Shown one piece after another: positions 8,834 through 15,857 of a DNA stretch of 51,520 nucleotides. The position numbers and the translations under genes were made by a program. How positions within the stretch are numbered: position 1 is the stretch's first letter; every line of letters starts with the position of its first letter. The notes beneath the pieces are model-generated. The model worked only from the letters and a program-made list of their open reading frames with translations. It was not told where the DNA came from and did not search any database. Origin of the DNA: Lachnospiraceae bacterium (lineage in GTDB: Bacteria; Bacillota; Clostridia; Lachnospirales; Lachnospiraceae); the NCBI GenBank assembly GCA_014804425.1, contig JAAUZV010000005.1:1-51520 (forward strand), written 5' to 3'.

Positions 8834-9286
8834 TTATCATGGTCTCATATGTGCAAATTGATAAAAATAGATGATGAACTCGAACGTAACTTTTATGAGG
8901 AAGAATGTGTTGTGGAAAGCTTTGCAACAGGATTAAAACGTATTAAGGATGCTTGTGACAAAGCGGGATGCAGAGTGAAATTTGAAATGCCGGATGAAAG
9001 TTTTGTTGTTGGGTTTTATCGGCATGGTATTCAAAAATTGAGCGGTACCGCTCAAAAAGAAGAAACGACCGCTCAAAAAATTGCTCAAAAGGAAGAAAGG
9101 ATCAATGCACTGCTTGAATATTGCAAAGAACCGAGAGACAGAGATGAAATGATGAAGTTTCTTGGTATAAAACACAGAACCACATTCAGAAGCGATTACC
9201 TGAATCCATTATTGAATGAAGGAAAAATTGCTATGACAATACCGGGTAAGCCGCGCAGCAAGAATCAAAAATTTAATTCTGTTTAA
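8822..9286 (+). pseudogene. Chimeric gene remnant: DUF1016 nuclease piece joined to the C-terminus of an AlbA_2/Schlafen-type ATP-binding protein
   Basis: The 154-aa frame starts at GTG without a ribosome site. Residues 1-28 (KLSWSHMCKLIKIDDELERNFYEEE) look like part of a DUF1016/YhcG PDDEXK nuclease. From about residue 30 (ESFATGLKRIKDACDKAGC) the sequence resembles the end of an AlbA_2 (Schlafen-type) ATP-binding protein, including a threefold AQK linker repeat and a winged-helix tail (LLEYCKEPRDRDEMMKFLGI, ending GKPRSKNQK). Both parent domains lack their catalytic portions. I read it as a deletion fusion of two defence-island genes, though the winged-helix tail could still be expressed as a small DNA-binding protein. 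The family calls are from memory of conserved patterns. Confidence 0.6.
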
Positions 9287-9326
9287 CTTTCGTCAACTTC
9301 CATAGTTATAAAATTTGGCATCAATT

Positions 9327-9500
9327 TTACTTGGAACATTCAAGATATTTATTCTTATATGCCAAAGCCTGTTCCGGTTTCTGCCATCGGGAATACAGGT
9401 TGTTCGGGTACAAATAAACGGTTTTGGCATAATCGTTATCGGTTCCATGACTTCCGAAATAATATTCTCCACAGATAAAATATAGTGTAATTTCTAAAAA
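9327..9500 (-). pseudogene. Truncated 3' gene fragment of unknown family
   Basis: The minus strand is open for 57 codons with a protein-like composition (ICGEYYFGSHGTDNDYAKTV, then YLYPNNLYSRWQKPEQAL) and ends in TAA. Upstream it runs straight into a stop, and there is no start codon or ribosome site. It is therefore the tail of a lost gene at the right edge of the AT-rich island. I do not recognise the family. Confidence 0.45.
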
Positions 9501-9539
9501 TCAACTCAATAATTCCTTATTGGTGTGAGTAGCGAAGAA

Positions 9540-9563
9540 CAAGGAAATGCGTGCATTTCCTTG
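9540..9563. repeat. 24-base palindrome in the island/ABC-module junction
   Basis: CAAGGAAATGC and GCATTTCCTTG are perfect 11-bp arms around GT. No T run follows. The flanks (GAGTAGCGAAG before, GAGCATCGCGA after) look structured too, which would fit a REP-like or mobile hairpin element rather than a terminator. Confidence 0.45.
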
Positions 9564-9635
9564 TGAAGAGCATCGCGACAGCCGCCAGACGTTCAAGGAA
9601 AAAATCCCACAATTAACATTTTGGAAACAAAACTG

Positions 9636-9735
9636 GAAACTTTTGCAAACATTTCAAGTGTAGGATACCGACAGGAAGTAAGAAAATACAAAAAAATGGT
9701 GGTAAAAAGCGGAAGGTTTCCGGAGAATTGAGGGT
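9636..9735 (+). promoter_or_regulatory. Duplicated promoter and gene vestige upstream of the first ABC operon
   Basis: 9636-9668 carries AAACTTTTGCAAACATTTCA followed by a -10-like TAGGAT at 9661-9666. Nearly the same sequence recurs at 13495-13527 in front of the 121-aa protein gene. The similarity continues through AAGTAAGAAAA and, after a gap, GGAAGGTTTCC plus GAATTGAGG, which matches codons near the start of that gene. This region is therefore a partial copy of that promoter and gene start with an internal deletion. It probably now drives the ABC genes. Upstream GGAAAC/GCAAAC units spaced 10-12 bp fit an OmpR-family operator. Confidence 0.55.
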
Positions 9736-9771
9736 GCCAAAAAGCGGTTTGCCAGATAAGGAGGCGTGAAT

Positions 9772-10671
9772 ATGAACGCGATTGAAATCAGAGGGCTGTC
9801 AAAAAGCTTCCGCGGTTTGTACGCGGTAGACAATCTTAACATGACAGTTCCCGTAGGAGCCATTTACGGCTTTATCGGTGAAAACGGCAGCGGCAAATCT
9901 ACCACCGAAAAGCTGATCTGTGGACATCTTGTTCCCGACAAAGGAAAAATAAAGCTGTTCGGAAAAAGCGATAAAGACGCCGGAGTGCGGGTAAGAGTTG
10001 GGGCGCTGATCGAAAACACCGGCTGTTTTCCCAATTCCAGCGTGTGGGACAATCTAATGATGCAAGCCATCAATTTGGGATTGACAGACCGCGCAGGCGA
10101 GATCGACCGGGTGTTACACATTGTCCGCATGGAGGACAACGCAAAACTGAAATTCAAGAAATGCTCTCTTGGTATGAAACAGCGGATCGGCATTGCCATG
10201 GCGCTGCTGGGCGATCCCGCCCTGCTGATCCTTGATGAGCCGATCAATGGCCTTGATACGGACGGCATGAGGATCATGCGGGAGATTTTGGTGGACATCA
10301 CGAAGCAATACGGCTGCACCGTCCTGATTTCCTCCCACATTCTTGGGGAGCTTGAGAAGATCGCTACTCATTATGGGATTATTCGTCAGGGCAGGATGAT
10401 TCAGGAGCTTTCCGCGAAGGATCTGGAGGGACGGGCAAAAGTGTTCACCTCTCTCAAAACGCAGAACATGACCGGCACGTTTGAACTTTTACGGCAGAAA
10501 TTCTCCGATGTCCGGACTGAGGATGGTTATATTCGTGTGTACGATGTAGACGATACCGAGGGGATTGTAGAATACCTGCTGAAAAACGGTTTACCGGTCA
10601 GCGAAATTCAAAAGAATAAAATCGGTTTGGAAGAATACTACATTGAACTGATGAGCAGGAAGGAGGCGTGA
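9772..10671 (+). CDS. ABC transporter ATPase, LanF/BcrA-like (first copy)
   Basis: This cytosolic ATPase subunit (299 aa) probably powers the permease encoded 4 bases downstream. The Walker A motif GENGSGKST is at 36-44, the signature CSLGMKQR at 131-138 and Walker B LLILDEP at 151-157, with a switch histidine in SSHILGE. At the Q-loop position there is a Glu (ALIENTGCFP), the E-loop described for LanF-type lantibiotic immunity and bacitracin-resistance ATPases. That supports export or expulsion of a membrane-active peptide, but the substrate is not proven. The in-frame GTG at 9766 is only one base from the AAGGAGG site, so I use ATG 9772; the paralogue at 11521 starts with the same MNAIEIRGL. 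Confidence 0.9.
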   Translation: MNAIEIRGLSKSFRGLYAVDNLNMTVPVGAIYGFIGENGSGKSTTEKLICGHLVPDKGKIKLFGKSDKDAGVRVRVGALIENTGCFPNSSVWDNLMMQAINLGLTDRAGEIDRVLHIVRMEDNAKLKFKKCSLGMKQRIGIAMALLGDPALLILDEPINGLDTDGMRIMREILVDITKQYGCTVLISSHILGELEKIATHYGIIRQGRMIQELSAKDLEGRAKVFTSLKTQNMTGTFELLRQKFSDVRTEDGYIRVYDVDDTEGIVEYLLKNGLPVSEIQKNKIGLEEYYIELMSRKEA

Positions 10672-10675
10672 AAAG

Positions 10676-11506
10676 ATGACACAGACGCATGAACTTAAGT
10701 TTGAATCTCCCAGCTTTGCGAAAAGGATCAGGGGGATGCTGGGTGTGGATTTCTACCGGCTTTTCCATACGCCGATGTATTACATATTTCTTGCCATAGC
10801 TGCCATTATTCCTGCCATGATTTTAAGTATGACCGGGATGCCGGGGGCGGACGGCACGGTAACACAGCCTCTTTATACTAATACATGGAACATCGTGGCG
10901 GCAGACACGCCGCTCTACATTATAGGCGAGATCGGCGAGTACGCCAATATGAACATGGTGTTCATATTCGGCGGCATTATGGTTTCAATTTTCATCGGTC
11001 ACGACTACCGCAGCGGCTACGTGAAGCAGCTTTTTACAACCCATGCCAAGAAGCGGGATTATATGCTGTCTAAATCTTTGACAGGTGCGTTTTCCATGGC
11101 ATGTATGTGTGTCACCTACCTGATCGGCGGCGTGGCAGCCGGTATTATTTCCGGTACTTCCTTTGAAGTGAATATCGGCTCTCTGCTGATCGCCATTGTG
11201 AGCAAAATCATCATGAGCCTTGGCTGGGCGAGCCTTTATACCTTCCTTAATGTCATTTTCAGAAGATATTTTGGCATTTCGGTCGCATCATCGTTTTTCC
11301 TCGGTACAGGTATCCCGATCATCGGTGCGGCGGCAATTTTAGGAAATTCCTCCATCCTAAATATCTTCCTTTATGGCTCCTCGGTTTATGCCTGCCTTTC
11401 CGGTAATATCCTGACCTTGCCGGTATGCGCAGCAGTTTCCGTAGCGTGGGCAGTCATTTACAACCTGCTTGGCTCACTTGTGCTTTCGAGATGTGATGTT
11501 TATTAA
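10676..11506 (+). CDS. ABC-2 type permease paired with the first ATPase
   Basis: This integral membrane protein (276 aa) has about six hydrophobic segments. The first starts near residue 36 (YYIFLAIAAIIPAMIL) and later ones lie at about 100-115, 140-160, 175-200, 210-225 and 245-270. The conserved cytoplasmic DYRSGYVKQLF segment after the second helix is typical of LanE/LanG and BcrB-like permeases. An AAGGAGG ribosome site is embedded in the end of the ATPase gene, so the two are coupled. It presumably forms the transmembrane path of a peptide-detoxification exporter. The order ATPase-permease repeats in the next two genes. Confidence 0.88.
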   Translation: MTQTHELKFESPSFAKRIRGMLGVDFYRLFHTPMYYIFLAIAAIIPAMILSMTGMPGADGTVTQPLYTNTWNIVAADTPLYIIGEIGEYANMNMVFIFGGIMVSIFIGHDYRSGYVKQLFTTHAKKRDYMLSKSLTGAFSMACMCVTYLIGGVAAGIISGTSFEVNIGSLLIAIVSKIIMSLGWASLYTFLNVIFRRYFGISVASSFFLGTGIPIIGAAAILGNSSILNIFLYGSSVYACLSGNILTLPVCAAVSVAWAVIYNLLGSLVLSRCDVY

Positions 11507-11520
11507 GGGGGTGGACAAAG

Positions 11521-12429
11521 ATGAACGCAATCGAAATCAGAGGACTGACTAAAAACTTTGGAAGCAAACAAGCCCTCAAGGGCTTGAACATGACAGTTCC
11601 CGCTGGAGCCATCTACGGATTTATCGGAGAGAACGGCAGCGGCAAATCTACAACGGAAAAGCTGATCTGCGGGCTCATGCCGCCCTCCGGAGGCACGATC
11701 AAGCTGTACGGAAAGGACTACACCGATCCGAATGTACGGTCAAAGATTGGCGTGCTGATCGAAGCGCCGGGATGTTTTCCAAACATGAGTGTTTGGGGCA
11801 ACATGATGCTGCAGGCGGCCAATCTCGGCATCAAAAATGCCGGGGAAGAAGTCGGCAAGGTATTAAAAACTGTCCGCATGGAGGGGGCAGCGTCCAATAA
11901 GTTCAAGAACTGTTCTCTCGGTATGAAACAGAGAATCGGCATCGCAATGGCACTGCTGGGCGACCCCGCTCTGCTGGTGCTGGATGAACCCATCAACGGT
12001 TTGGACGCTGATGGTATGCGGATTATGCGCGAGGTGCTGGTGGACATTGCGAAAGACCAAAATCGCACGGTGTTGATCTCTTCGCATATCCTTGGTGAGC
12101 TGGAAAAAATCGCTACCCATTACGGTATCGTCCGTCAGGGCAGAATGATCAAGGAAATGACCGCTGAAGAACTCGAAGCAGGCTGTCGCACCTATGTGGC
12201 GCTGCAGGCAGCGGAAATGAACCGCGCAAAGGCGCTGCTGTCCTGCAAGTGTTCCCGTGTGGAGGAGGATGAAAGCGGCTATATCCGCGTATATGATCCG
12301 GTAGTCCCGGAGGATATTGTTACTTATCTCTATGAGAACGGCATTCTGGTAAGTGAGATCAGGACAGACAAGATCGGTCTGGAAGAATTCTACATCGACC
12401 TGATGAATGAAAGGGGGCGTGAGCCATGA
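11521..12429 (+). CDS. ABC transporter ATPase, LanF/BcrA-like (second copy)
   Basis: This 302-aa paralogue of the ATPase at 9772 has the same N-terminus and motif order: Walker A GENGSGKST, Glu in place of the Q-loop Gln (VLIEAPGCFPN), signature CSLGMKQR and Walker B LLVLDEP. The strong similarity between the two points to tandem duplication of an ATPase/permease unit followed by divergence in the C-terminal 80 residues, where partner specificity may lie. A GGGGGTGGA site precedes the start. Its stop codon overlaps the next permease start by 4 bases. The two ATPases may form a heterodimer or serve separate permeases. Confidence 0.9.
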   Translation: MNAIEIRGLTKNFGSKQALKGLNMTVPAGAIYGFIGENGSGKSTTEKLICGLMPPSGGTIKLYGKDYTDPNVRSKIGVLIEAPGCFPNMSVWGNMMLQAANLGIKNAGEEVGKVLKTVRMEGAASNKFKNCSLGMKQRIGIAMALLGDPALLVLDEPINGLDADGMRIMREVLVDIAKDQNRTVLISSHILGELEKIATHYGIVRQGRMIKEMTAEELEAGCRTYVALQAAEMNRAKALLSCKCSRVEEDESGYIRVYDPVVPEDIVTYLYENGILVSEIRTDKIGLEEFYIDLMNERGREP

Positions 12430-13214
12430 CAAATACAAAAACAAATCGCATAAAAAGTATGCTGGCGGTGGACTTTCGCAGAATGTTCACCACGCGGTTC
12501 CTTTACATCATGGTGGGTATTTGTCTTGTTATGCCAATCCTGATTCTTGTAATGACAACAATGATGGACGGCAGCGTAACGGTTGATCCGCAGACCGGCG
12601 CTGAAACCGTTATGGAAGGCTTCAAAAATACCTGGCAGGCCATCGGCTCACTTCCCGGCGAAGGCGGTATGATGGATATGAGCCTGACCGCTATGTGCAA
12701 CATCAATATGCTCTATTTCTTCATTGTGGTACTGGTGGGCGTATTTGTGGCGGAGGATTTTCGCAGCGGCTACGCAAAAAACATCTTTACCGTCCGGGCG
12801 AAAAAGGGTGACTATGTGATCTCTAAAACGCTTGTGTGTTTTGTGGGCAGTGCGCTGATGTTCCTAGCCTATTTTGCAGGTGCAATGTTAGGCGGCGCCG
12901 TCTCCGGTCTGCCCTTTGATACCGGGACTTTCGGAATTGGCGGTGTTGTGATGTGTATGCTTTCCAAACTCTTTATGGCAGCGGTTTTTGTGGGGATCAG
13001 CCTGCTCATCAGTGTGGCGGCAAAGCAAAAGACATGGCTGTCTATTGTGGGCGGATTGATGGCATCCATGCTGCTTTACACCATGGTGCCGATGATCACG
13101 CCGCTGGATTCCGGTATTATGAATGTGATCCTATGTTTGGCGGGTGGTGTGCTGTTCAGCATCGGTTTGGGCGCTGTCAGCAAGATGATTTTGAAAAGAA
13201 CAAGCCTGGTATAA
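12426..13214 (+). CDS. ABC-2 type permease paired with the second ATPase
   Basis: This membrane protein (262 aa) has about six hydrophobic stretches. It carries the conserved EDFRSGYAKNIFTVRAKKGD cytoplasmic motif, similar to DYRSGYVKQLF in the upstream permease. The large first extracellular loop (about 45-90) holds MDGSVTVDPQTGAETVMEG. The four-gene unit 9772-13214 therefore encodes two related ATPase/permease pairs, like LanFEG and CprABC immunity transporters. A stem-loop follows the stop. Function in resistance to an antimicrobial peptide is inferred from family and from the two-component genes downstream. Confidence 0.88.
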   Translation: MTNTKTNRIKSMLAVDFRRMFTTRFLYIMVGICLVMPILILVMTTMMDGSVTVDPQTGAETVMEGFKNTWQAIGSLPGEGGMMDMSLTAMCNINMLYFFIVVLVGVFVAEDFRSGYAKNIFTVRAKKGDYVISKTLVCFVGSALMFLAYFAGAMLGGAVSGLPFDTGTFGIGGVVMCMLSKLFMAAVFVGISLLISVAAKQKTWLSIVGGLMASMLLYTMVPMITPLDSGIMNVILCLAGGVLFSIGLGAVSKMILKRTSLV

Positions 13215-13231
13215 CAAAATAATCTACCGAT

Positions 13232-13266
13232 GCAGGCGGCAGCATATTCCGTTGCCGTCTGCTTTG
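13232..13266 (+). terminator. Stem-loop after the ABC operon
   Basis: GCAGGCGGCA pairs with TGCCGTCTGC (one G-U pair) around an 11-base loop and is followed by a weak T-rich tail. It probably ends the ABC transcript, perhaps leakily. Confidence 0.55.
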
Positions 13267-13287
13267 TTATGGGTCGGATAGACCCTG

Positions 13288-13470
13288 TTGAGTGCATTGG
13301 AGTTTGAATGTGGCGCGTGGATGTACGATACGGACTGTATTGCGGATATGAAGGCAGATTTTTTGAATATGATGGCGAGTTCTGGTGAGATAGATAAGAA
13401 CAAAGCTTTCATGAGAAGCTGGCAAAGACTGATTGCTGAAATTATGAAAGTGTTTTCGCTGTTGCTATGA
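13288..13470 (+). CDS. Doubtful 60-aa reading frame
   Basis: The frame opens at a TTG without a ribosome site and contains ECGAWMYDTDCIADMKADFL and a helical tail. Composition is protein-like, but no family is recognised and no homologous copy is seen in the window. It lies between the ABC terminator and the promoter at 13495, so it may be a decayed gene. The rest of the 13215-13570 gap holds only the terminator and that promoter. Confidence 0.2.
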   Translation: MSALEFECGAWMYDTDCIADMKADFLNMMASSGEIDKNKAFMRSWQRLIAEIMKVFSLLL

Positions 13471-13494
13471 TTTAATATTTGAGAAACATTTTTC

Positions 13495-13527
13495 AAAACT
13501 TTTGCAAACATTTCAGGTGTAGGATAC
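13495..13527 (+). promoter_or_regulatory. Promoter with the shared module motif, before the amphipathic-repeat gene
   Basis: AAAACTTTTGCAAACATTTCAG leads into GTG and the -10-like TAGGAT at 13520-13525. The sequence almost duplicates 9636-9668 and resembles the region before the response regulator (14028-14060). The repeated AAAC units with helical spacing suggest an OmpR-family operator overlapping the -35, most simply for the regulator at 14083. Confidence 0.5.
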
Positions 13528-13570
13528 AAACATGAAGTAAGAAAACATAAAAAAATGGAGGGAAAAAGAG

Positions 13571-13936
13571 ATGGCTGAATCAAAATTGAAAAAAGCAAAT
13601 GAAAAGATAGCAAATGGTGTTACGGAAGGTTTCCAGAAAATTGAGGATGGTGTGGTCGGCGGCTATAAGAAGATTGAGGATGGCGTTGTTGAGGGTTTTT
13701 CTAAGATATCAGATAAGTTTGTCGATAAATTCCTAACCCATGAGGGCGAGTCTGTGGAAAATGCGAAAAAGCGCCTTGAAAATGAGCAGGCTGCCCGCGA
13801 AGCCGCCGGTAAAAAAGTAGCCGAAAAGCGTGCTATGGCGGGAAGTGGTGCTGACATTGGCCGTGCAAGCTTAAAAGCAAGTCAGGAGACTGCCAAAACC
13901 AGTATTGAGGCAAGCAAAAATGCGGGTAAAAAGTAA
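13571..13936 (+). CDS. Small amphipathic protein with 11-residue repeats
   Basis: The 121-aa protein is highly charged and has no signal peptide or hydrophobic core helix. Residues 15-50 form tandem 11-residue units (GVTEGFQKIED, GVVGGYKKIED, GVVEGFSKISD), the apolipoprotein/synuclein-like pattern that makes long amphipathic helices. An Ala/Lys-rich helical tail follows. A role at the membrane surface during envelope stress is inferred from this and from its place between the peptide-ABC transporter and the two-component genes, with which it shares a promoter motif. The ribosome site GGAGGGAAAAAGAG is strong. A truncated copy of its start lies at about 9696-9735. Confidence 0.8.
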   Translation: MAESKLKKANEKIANGVTEGFQKIEDGVVGGYKKIEDGVVEGFSKISDKFVDKFLTHEGESVENAKKRLENEQAAREAAGKKVAEKRAMAGSGADIGRASLKASQETAKTSIEASKNAGKK

Positions 13937-13962
13937 TGATCATGAAAATCATAAGGAATAGG

Positions 13963-14003
13963 AAAAGCGGAGTGTATCAAATCGGTATGACTCCGCTTTT
14001 TCT
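13963..14003 (+). terminator. Rho-independent terminator after the amphipathic-repeat gene
   Basis: AAAAGCGGAGT pairs perfectly with ACTCCGCTTTT, followed by more T residues. It separates this gene from the two-component operon. Confidence 0.85.
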
Positions 14004-14027
14004 AAAATTTTTTCATAAATTCGAAAT

Positions 14028-14060
14028 GTAAACAAAACTTTAACATTTAGGTGCTATAAT
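14028..14060 (+). promoter_or_regulatory. Promoter of the two-component operon
   Basis: A consensus -10 TATAAT at 14055-14060 is preceded by AAACAAAACTTTAACATTTAGGTG, which resembles the sequence before the ABC operon and the amphipathic-repeat gene (shared AACATTT, AGGTG and then the -10). No good -35 is visible, as expected for an activator-dependent promoter. Autoregulation is likely. Confidence 0.55.
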
Positions 14061-14082
14061 AAAAAAATAGGAGGAATGCCCC

Positions 14083-14754
14083 ATGTTTAACATATTAGTA
14101 GTCGAGGACGACAAGGAATTAAACCGTACCGTCTGTTCTTTTCTGAATGAAAGCGGATATGAAGCAACCGGCAGCTTAGATGCCAATGACGCGTATAATG
14201 TTATGTATAATAACACATTCGATCTGATCGTGTCCGACATTATGATGCCGGGCATAGACGGCTTTGAATTTGCAAAAAACGTGCGGGAATTGAATGAGGA
14301 TATCCCGATTCTGTTTATGACTGCACGGGATGACTTTGCTTCTAAGCAGCGAGGCTATCGGATTGGGATTGACGATTATATGGTAAAGCCCATTGATCTG
14401 GACGAGCTGTTTCTGCGGATCGGCGCACTTCTGCGCCGGGCTAAAATCGCAAGCAGCCATCGGCTGGAAATCGGTGGGCTGGCATTGGACGCCGACGAAC
14501 GTACTGCTGTCTTAAACGGAGAAGAAATTTCCCTTACGTTGCGGGAATTTAATATCCTCTACAAGCTGCTTTCCTATCCGAAAAAGACCTTTACCCGCAC
14601 ACAGCTCATGGATGAATTCTGGGACGCAGAATCCAACACTGCACCGAGAGCGGTCGATGTTTATATGACAAAATTGCGCGACAAATTCTCCGAGTGCGAG
14701 GACTTTGAGATCGTCACCGTTCACGGTCTGGGATATAAGGCGGTGGTGAAATGA
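14083..14754 (+). CDS. Two-component response regulator, OmpR/PhoB family
   Basis: This 223-aa transcription factor has an N-terminal receiver domain with acidic residues E8-D9-D10, phosphoacceptor D52 (VSDIMMPG), T80 and K102 (MVKPID). A C-terminal winged-helix DNA-binding domain runs from about 125 to 223 (SLTLREFNIL, TRTQLMDEFW, VDVYMTKLRDKF, VHGLGYK). An AGGAGG site lies before the ATG. The gene overlaps its kinase by 4 bases. Likely targets are the similar promoters before the ABC operon, the 121-aa protein, its own gene and perhaps the gene at 16822. The trigger is probably a membrane-active compound, by context. Confidence 0.95.
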   Translation: MFNILVVEDDKELNRTVCSFLNESGYEATGSLDANDAYNVMYNNTFDLIVSDIMMPGIDGFEFAKNVRELNEDIPILFMTARDDFASKQRGYRIGIDDYMVKPIDLDELFLRIGALLRRAKIASSHRLEIGGLALDADERTAVLNGEEISLTLREFNILYKLLSYPKKTFTRTQLMDEFWDAESNTAPRAVDVYMTKLRDKFSECEDFEIVTVHGLGYKAVVK

Positions 14755-15857
14755 TTCGGCGCAGTAAAGCTGCAAGAAGAAAACGATTGCTTGCAAGCCT
14801 TCAACGCTATATTGTCTTTTTTCTGCTCATGGCATTTATTGTCACCTGCTGTATGGTTCTTTTTTTCTCCTTGATGGAGAAAACGGGATTCCATCTTACA
14901 AAAGACAATATCAGACCGGCAGCTATTTTGACTTTTGGTAATGTGGTGCTGTTAAGTGTGATCTGCACCGTGATTGACGGGATTCGGCGTAAATATATGG
15001 TTGAGCGCCCCGTGAAAAGGATTATCGATGCCGCCGAAAAGATCATGCGCGGGGAATTTTCTACGAGGATCGAAGTATTTCCCGGTATTTATAATGCGGA
15101 CGGCTTCAATACCATAATCCGGTATATTAACAAAATGGCGGAGGAGCTTTCCGGTACGGAAACACTCCGGACCGATTTTATCGCGAATGTATCCCATGAG
15201 CTGAAAACGCCGCTTGCAGTGATACAAAACTATGGAACCATGCTGCAAGCGCCCGATTTGACGAAAGAAAAAAGATTGGAATATGCAAAAGCCATTACGG
15301 AAGCGTCACGCAGACTGGCGGATTTGATCACGAATATATTGAAATTGAACAAGCTGGAAAATCAGCAAATCTACCCGAAGCGCGAGATCTATAATCTCGG
15401 GGAACAGCTTTGCGAGTGTCTTTTGAATTTTGAAAGCACCTGGGAGAAAAAAGAGATTGGGATCGACACAGATATTGAGGAAGAAGTCTTTGTGGAATCC
15501 GACGCGGAGCTTTTGACGCTGGTGTGGAACAATCTGTTTTCCAACGCCATGAAGTTTACCGAAGCGGGAGGAACCGTATCGCTGACGCTGAAATCGGACG
15601 GCGATTTTGCTGTTGTGCAGGTAACGGATACCGGCTGCGGAATCAGCCCGGAGGTAGGAAGGCATATTTTTGAAAAGTTCTATCAGGGAGATACCTCCCA
15701 CGCAATGCAGGGCAACGGTCTGGGGCTTGCGCTTGTCAAGCGTGTGATCGATATTGTGGACGGGGATATCTCCGTCAGCAGCGAAGTCGGAAAAGGCACT
15801 GCCTTTACTGTAAAGATCAGGAGAAAAGACGATGGAGAAATGCAAGCAGATTCTTAA
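14751..15857 (+). CDS. Sensor histidine kinase with a short extracellular loop
   Basis: This membrane-bound kinase (368 aa) has two transmembrane helices at about 20-40 and 57-78, separated by only about 17 residues. It therefore probably senses through the membrane or through a partner. A HAMP-like linker is followed by the phosphoacceptor H149 in NVSHELKTPL, then ATPase boxes N (WNNLFSNAMKF), G1 (DTGCGIS) and G2 (GNGLGLALV). The start codon overlaps the regulator stop (ATGA). The 3' end overlaps the following membrane-protein gene by 26 bases, an unusually long overlap that implies coupled expression. The short-loop architecture is typical of kinases guarding against cell-wall-active peptides. 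Confidence 0.93.
   Translation: MIRRSKAARRKRLLASLQRYIVFFLLMAFIVTCCMVLFFSLMEKTGFHLTKDNIRPAAILTFGNVVLLSVICTVIDGIRRKYMVERPVKRIIDAAEKIMRGEFSTRIEVFPGIYNADGFNTIIRYINKMAEELSGTETLRTDFIANVSHELKTPLAVIQNYGTMLQAPDLTKEKRLEYAKAITEASRRLADLITNILKLNKLENQQIYPKREIYNLGEQLCECLLNFESTWEKKEIGIDTDIEEEVFVESDAELLTLVWNNLFSNAMKFTEAGGTVSLTLKSDGDFAVVQVTDTGCGISPEVGRHIFEKFYQGDTSHAMQGNGLGLALVKRVIDIVDGDISVSSEVGKGTAFTVKIRRKDDGEMQADS

Noticed and set aside
9864..10371. Long minus-strand reading frames opposite the first ABC ATPase, and similar ones opposite the second ATPase, kinase, helicase and diguanylate cyclase.
   Set aside because: They have no ribosome sites, no recognisable domains and arise from the codon bias of the well-supported plus-strand genes.
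13224..13613. A 129-residue minus-strand reading frame across the gap before the amphipathic-repeat gene.
   Set aside because: It spans a terminator, a promoter and the start of the plus-strand gene and has low-complexity, non-protein-like composition.
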